64,000 nucleotides of DNA from Polytrichum commune (taxonomy: Eukaryota; Streptophyta; Polytrichopsida; Polytrichales; Polytrichaceae). The translations under genes and the position numbers were made by a program. This document shows positions 61,569-64,000 of the stretch, in pieces. Every line of letters starts with the position of its first letter. Position 1 is the first letter of the stretch. The DNA lies in assembly GCA_950295325.1 (NCBI GenBank), contig OX485807.1:45808796-45872795 (forward strand). The letters run 5' to 3'. A model generated the notes under the pieces. That model saw only the letters and a program-made list of their open reading frames with translations. It made no database searches and had not been told where the DNA came from.

Positions 61569-62220
61569 CTGTAAGGTAGACCGGTGTTAATCCAACACAG
61601 CAAATATGTGAACACCTATATTTGAGTGGTCTGTGGTGAGTTGTGGATCTAAACTTGGACACCAAAAAGACCTCATGTGCAATTGGAATACGTGTTCATA
61701 ACATGGTAACCATTCCAGGCTCCATACTCAACATACTTGGGAGGACCTGTATGACCATTCAATGGGAAAGAGAATCTTCAATTTGATAATAAATAGTCGT
61801 TGGAGCTCCAAAAATTATGAGGAGAATGGCTACAGGGCACGATTGGGATTTGCTAATCATCTCGCACTAATTGCTTGTTTCATACCTTACCAGAAGTGGG
61901 TTCATGTAGGCCACTGAATTTATATCGACAGGGAGAGAGAGAGAAAATTTTATCACAGCAACCTCCTCTTCGAATTCACAAACTGGGCAAAAACCCAGTG
62001 CGTCCCAACTCGTCTGAAACCCTAAAGTTTCCAAATCCCTGATTCTCACCAAATTTTCTAGCAAACTGTTCTCCAATCCTGTATTGATCCCGAACCCTAA
62101 ATCTTGATGACTGTAATCTGAACCTACAATGTTGGCGAAATGCGTGTGCGAATTGCAATGTTCCGCTCTTTGTGATTGTGTGATGAGAGAGCAGCTACTT
62201 GCTTCTCGATGTGCTTGCCT
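61569..62220 (-). other. 5' UTR and leader intron of the DUF4602-like gene
   Basis: An acceptor (TTACAG, exon start at 61568) lies 16 nt before the start codon. A donor CTGGTAAGGTATG places the upstream leader exon end at 61891, giving a leader intron 61890-61569. The leader exon (about 62200-61891) contains short open frames only. Confidence 0.55.
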
Positions 62221-62246
62221 AAACCCTTAAACCCTAAACCCTAGTC
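62221..62246 (-). promoter_or_regulatory. Telo-box cluster upstream of the DUF4602-like gene
   Basis: AAACCCTTAAACCCTAAACC on the plus strand followed by CTAG, i.e. two or three AAACCCTA-type motifs in tandem, about 670 bp before the start codon and near the likely transcription start. Further AAACCCTAAAGTTT and AACCCTAAA occurrences are at 62018 and 62093. Telo-boxes are known cis elements of plant ribosomal-protein and ribosome-biogenesis genes. Confidence 0.65.
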
Positions 62247-62569
62247 AATAGGCAATCACTGGGCTATCATGCCGAGTCGTTTCTGAATAAGAAAAGAAAA
62301 CAAACACAAAAAGAAAGGTGTCGGCTCTCTTAGGCAGGGCTGAGTTCGCACATGGTGGTACAACTTCATGAAATTAAGCCTAACTTTAGAGGTGAAATTA
62401 AACTCTTTGCCGTGGTGTTAACTTGAATATAAAGTGATTTACTTTTATGAAAGTAATTTAGCTACGAATAGGAAAAATTCCGGGGTTAAATTACCACATG
62501 TCCACCATGAGGGTTAAGGCCATGGTTAAGCTAACTATAATTGCACAAGCCGTCACATGTTTTATAATA

Positions 62570-62723
62570 GTCCACCCACACTTACTGGTGCAAGTCACCA
62601 ATGAACGGTTCCTACCAGCAGGGGCCACTTTTAGAGTTGGTTTAATCAATGAGAGCCACTGGATGTAACCAATGTTGGTACTCATCATTCACTAATGGCC
62701 CACATCAATAAGTATGGGTGGGC
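62570..62723. mobile_element. Stowaway/mariner-like MITE, family C, second 154-bp copy
   Basis: Starts GTCCACCCACACTTACTGGT and ends ATAAGTATGGGTGGGC, with TA at 62568-62569 and 62724-62725. It is colinear with and the same length as 25422-25575, with scattered substitutions. Confidence 0.85.
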
Positions 62724-62749
62724 TATAAGTCAAGTAGGGGTAAGTGTAA

Positions 62750-63124
62750 GGGCCAGTTCACATGGGGTCCCAAATCCCCAGTCCCACTCATGTCATCAAG
62801 TCCCAACTTTGGAGCCTCAAGAAATCATGGTTTATATCCATTTAATGTCAAATCTTGATTGTTTTATGCCGAAAAAAATTCTAAGCTCAACTTCTGTTGC
62901 GAATTGGGTATAGCTGTGTGCTTGACCCAACTCTCAAAACAAGCCATGAGCCTCACCTCCATGAAGTTTTGTCATGTAGGCATCCATGTCATGCCTAGGA
63001 CTTTAGGACTTAGGACCCAGTGTGAAGTGGTTAGTCCTAACTGACATGCTCAATAATTGTAATCGCATAAATTGGCCTCAAGCAAAACTGGACTTGGGAC
63101 TTGGGACCCCTTGTGAACCGACCC
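62750..63124. mobile_element. Harbinger/Tourist-like MITE, family B
   Basis: 375 bp. Left end GGGCCAGTTCACATGGGGTC; complement of right end GGGTCGGTTCACAAGGGGTC; the match runs about 35 bp. TAA at 62747-62749 and 63125-63127. The first 13 bases resemble family A (GGGCCACTTCACA). Confidence 0.88.
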
Positions 63125-63127
63125 TAA

Positions 63128-64000
63128 GTGCGAAGTGGGGTAGGATGGGATGGGTCAATTTCCCATGTGTGTGACGAGAGGTAGGTCAGTGTAGGTAGGT
63201 AGCTTAACTACTAGATAGGTAAAGTTATCAGTTGGTTAGAGTTATCTCCATGTGTGAACTTTGCTTCATTAGTGTTTTAGGGATTTCATTTCATAATACC
63301 TACACAAAGGTAGTAGTAAAAACATGCCCCACCTATAGGTTGGAGTTGTTTCATCTCAATTTAAACTTGCTTGATTAATGGGATCTTTGATCCAAATTTA
63401 GGAGTTAAACTAGTTTTAAATTATACGTTTCATCGTCTATAATAGTATTAAGTGTTTTCACCCTCCCTCTCCCAGTTCGTCTTCCCCCTCAATATGTATT
63501 GGGGGCATCCACCCGTGTCCCAATAAGTAGGATGGAAGTGTGGAATTCATGGGTGGGTGAAGGTCGACATGGTTGCAGGTAGGAAATGTTGGATTGCAAG
63601 AAATATTCTCAAAAGTTACTCTCTTTCATTTTCTTTCTCCTAGTTTTGATAATGGGCTCCCCATTCCAAATTTGGTTCAAGTAGGGTGTGCATGTGTTGT
63701 TGTGGTTATGATTTTACTCTCTTGGCAACCAAATCATTGTCTATTAGAATAAAACTAACAATAACAATTTTTAAAATCACATTTGGATTGTTAACCTTGA
63801 TAAATTGAAATTTACTTAGAGATAAACAAGAGAATGTGCCTTTGCCACAAGAGGCTCTAGCCTAAAATGACATTTAAAAAAATATTTATTACTAGTTGTT
63901 TTCATATTAAATTGGAAATTTCACTGAGCTTCACCAAATCTTATCCATAAAGTTCTTACATGCATTATCCATACCCTATTACCATTCAAACACAATCTCC
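63128..64000. other. Intergenic, no feature recognised
   Basis: A GTAGGTAGGT-like run is at 63180-63205. Otherwise no open frame, repeat ends or RNA gene that I can support. Confidence 0.4.

Noticed and set aside
62221-62246. Interstitial telomere repeat
   Set aside because: Only two to three AAACCCTA units at a gene start; better explained as telo-box promoter elements.

Overview
The window is plant nuclear DNA. It is AT-rich (estimated by eye), its genes are split by many GT-AG introns, and three of its four genes are classic land-plant families: a P5-type protein disulfide isomerase, a C2/GRAM/VASt membrane-contact protein and a RABF2 (RAB5) GTPase. Most of the sequence is short non-autonomous transposons. 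Moderate introns, roughly 20 kb repeat-filled gaps and a relic resembling a LINE with a restriction-like endonuclease fit a seed-free land plant (bryophyte, lycophyte or fern) better than a flowering plant. That lineage guess is inference and I cannot name the species.

Layout. 1-4.5 kb (+): PDI gene lacking its first exon(s), eight exons readable. 4.5-27.4 kb: gene-poor, filled with dispersed repeats and MITEs, many nested. 27.4-32.0 kb: less repeated DNA with a GC-rich patch and a three-copy ~210-bp tandem repeat, probably the upstream region or leader of the next gene. 32.07-39.7 kb (+): complete 13-exon C2-VASt-C2-GRAM-VASt gene of 1080 codons. 39.7-46.6 kb: intergenic, with a degenerate tandem repeat, a decayed zinc-finger-like reading frame and a tRNA-derived SINE. 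46.6-49.7 kb (+): seven coding exons of a RAB5-type GTPase (201 aa) behind a pyrimidine-rich promoter/leader. 49.7-59.0 kb: intergenic, with a second SINE, a MITE inside a MITE, and the C-terminal relic of a LINE on the minus strand. 59.1-62.2 kb (-): five coding exons of a basic, lysine-rich 235-aa protein resembling the C1orf131/Faf1 (DUF4602) small-subunit-processome family, with telo-box motifs upstream. 62.5-64 kb: two more MITEs and unassigned DNA.

The genes are independent housekeeping functions (ER oxidative folding, lipid transfer at membrane contacts, endosomal trafficking, probable ribosome biogenesis) and form no operon-like unit. I found no convincing undescribed biochemical system. 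The most informative feature is the transposon record. At least six MITE families can be delimited, several with target-site duplications (TAA, TA, 9 bp) and with empty or uninterrupted versions of the insertion site visible in related copies inside this same window.
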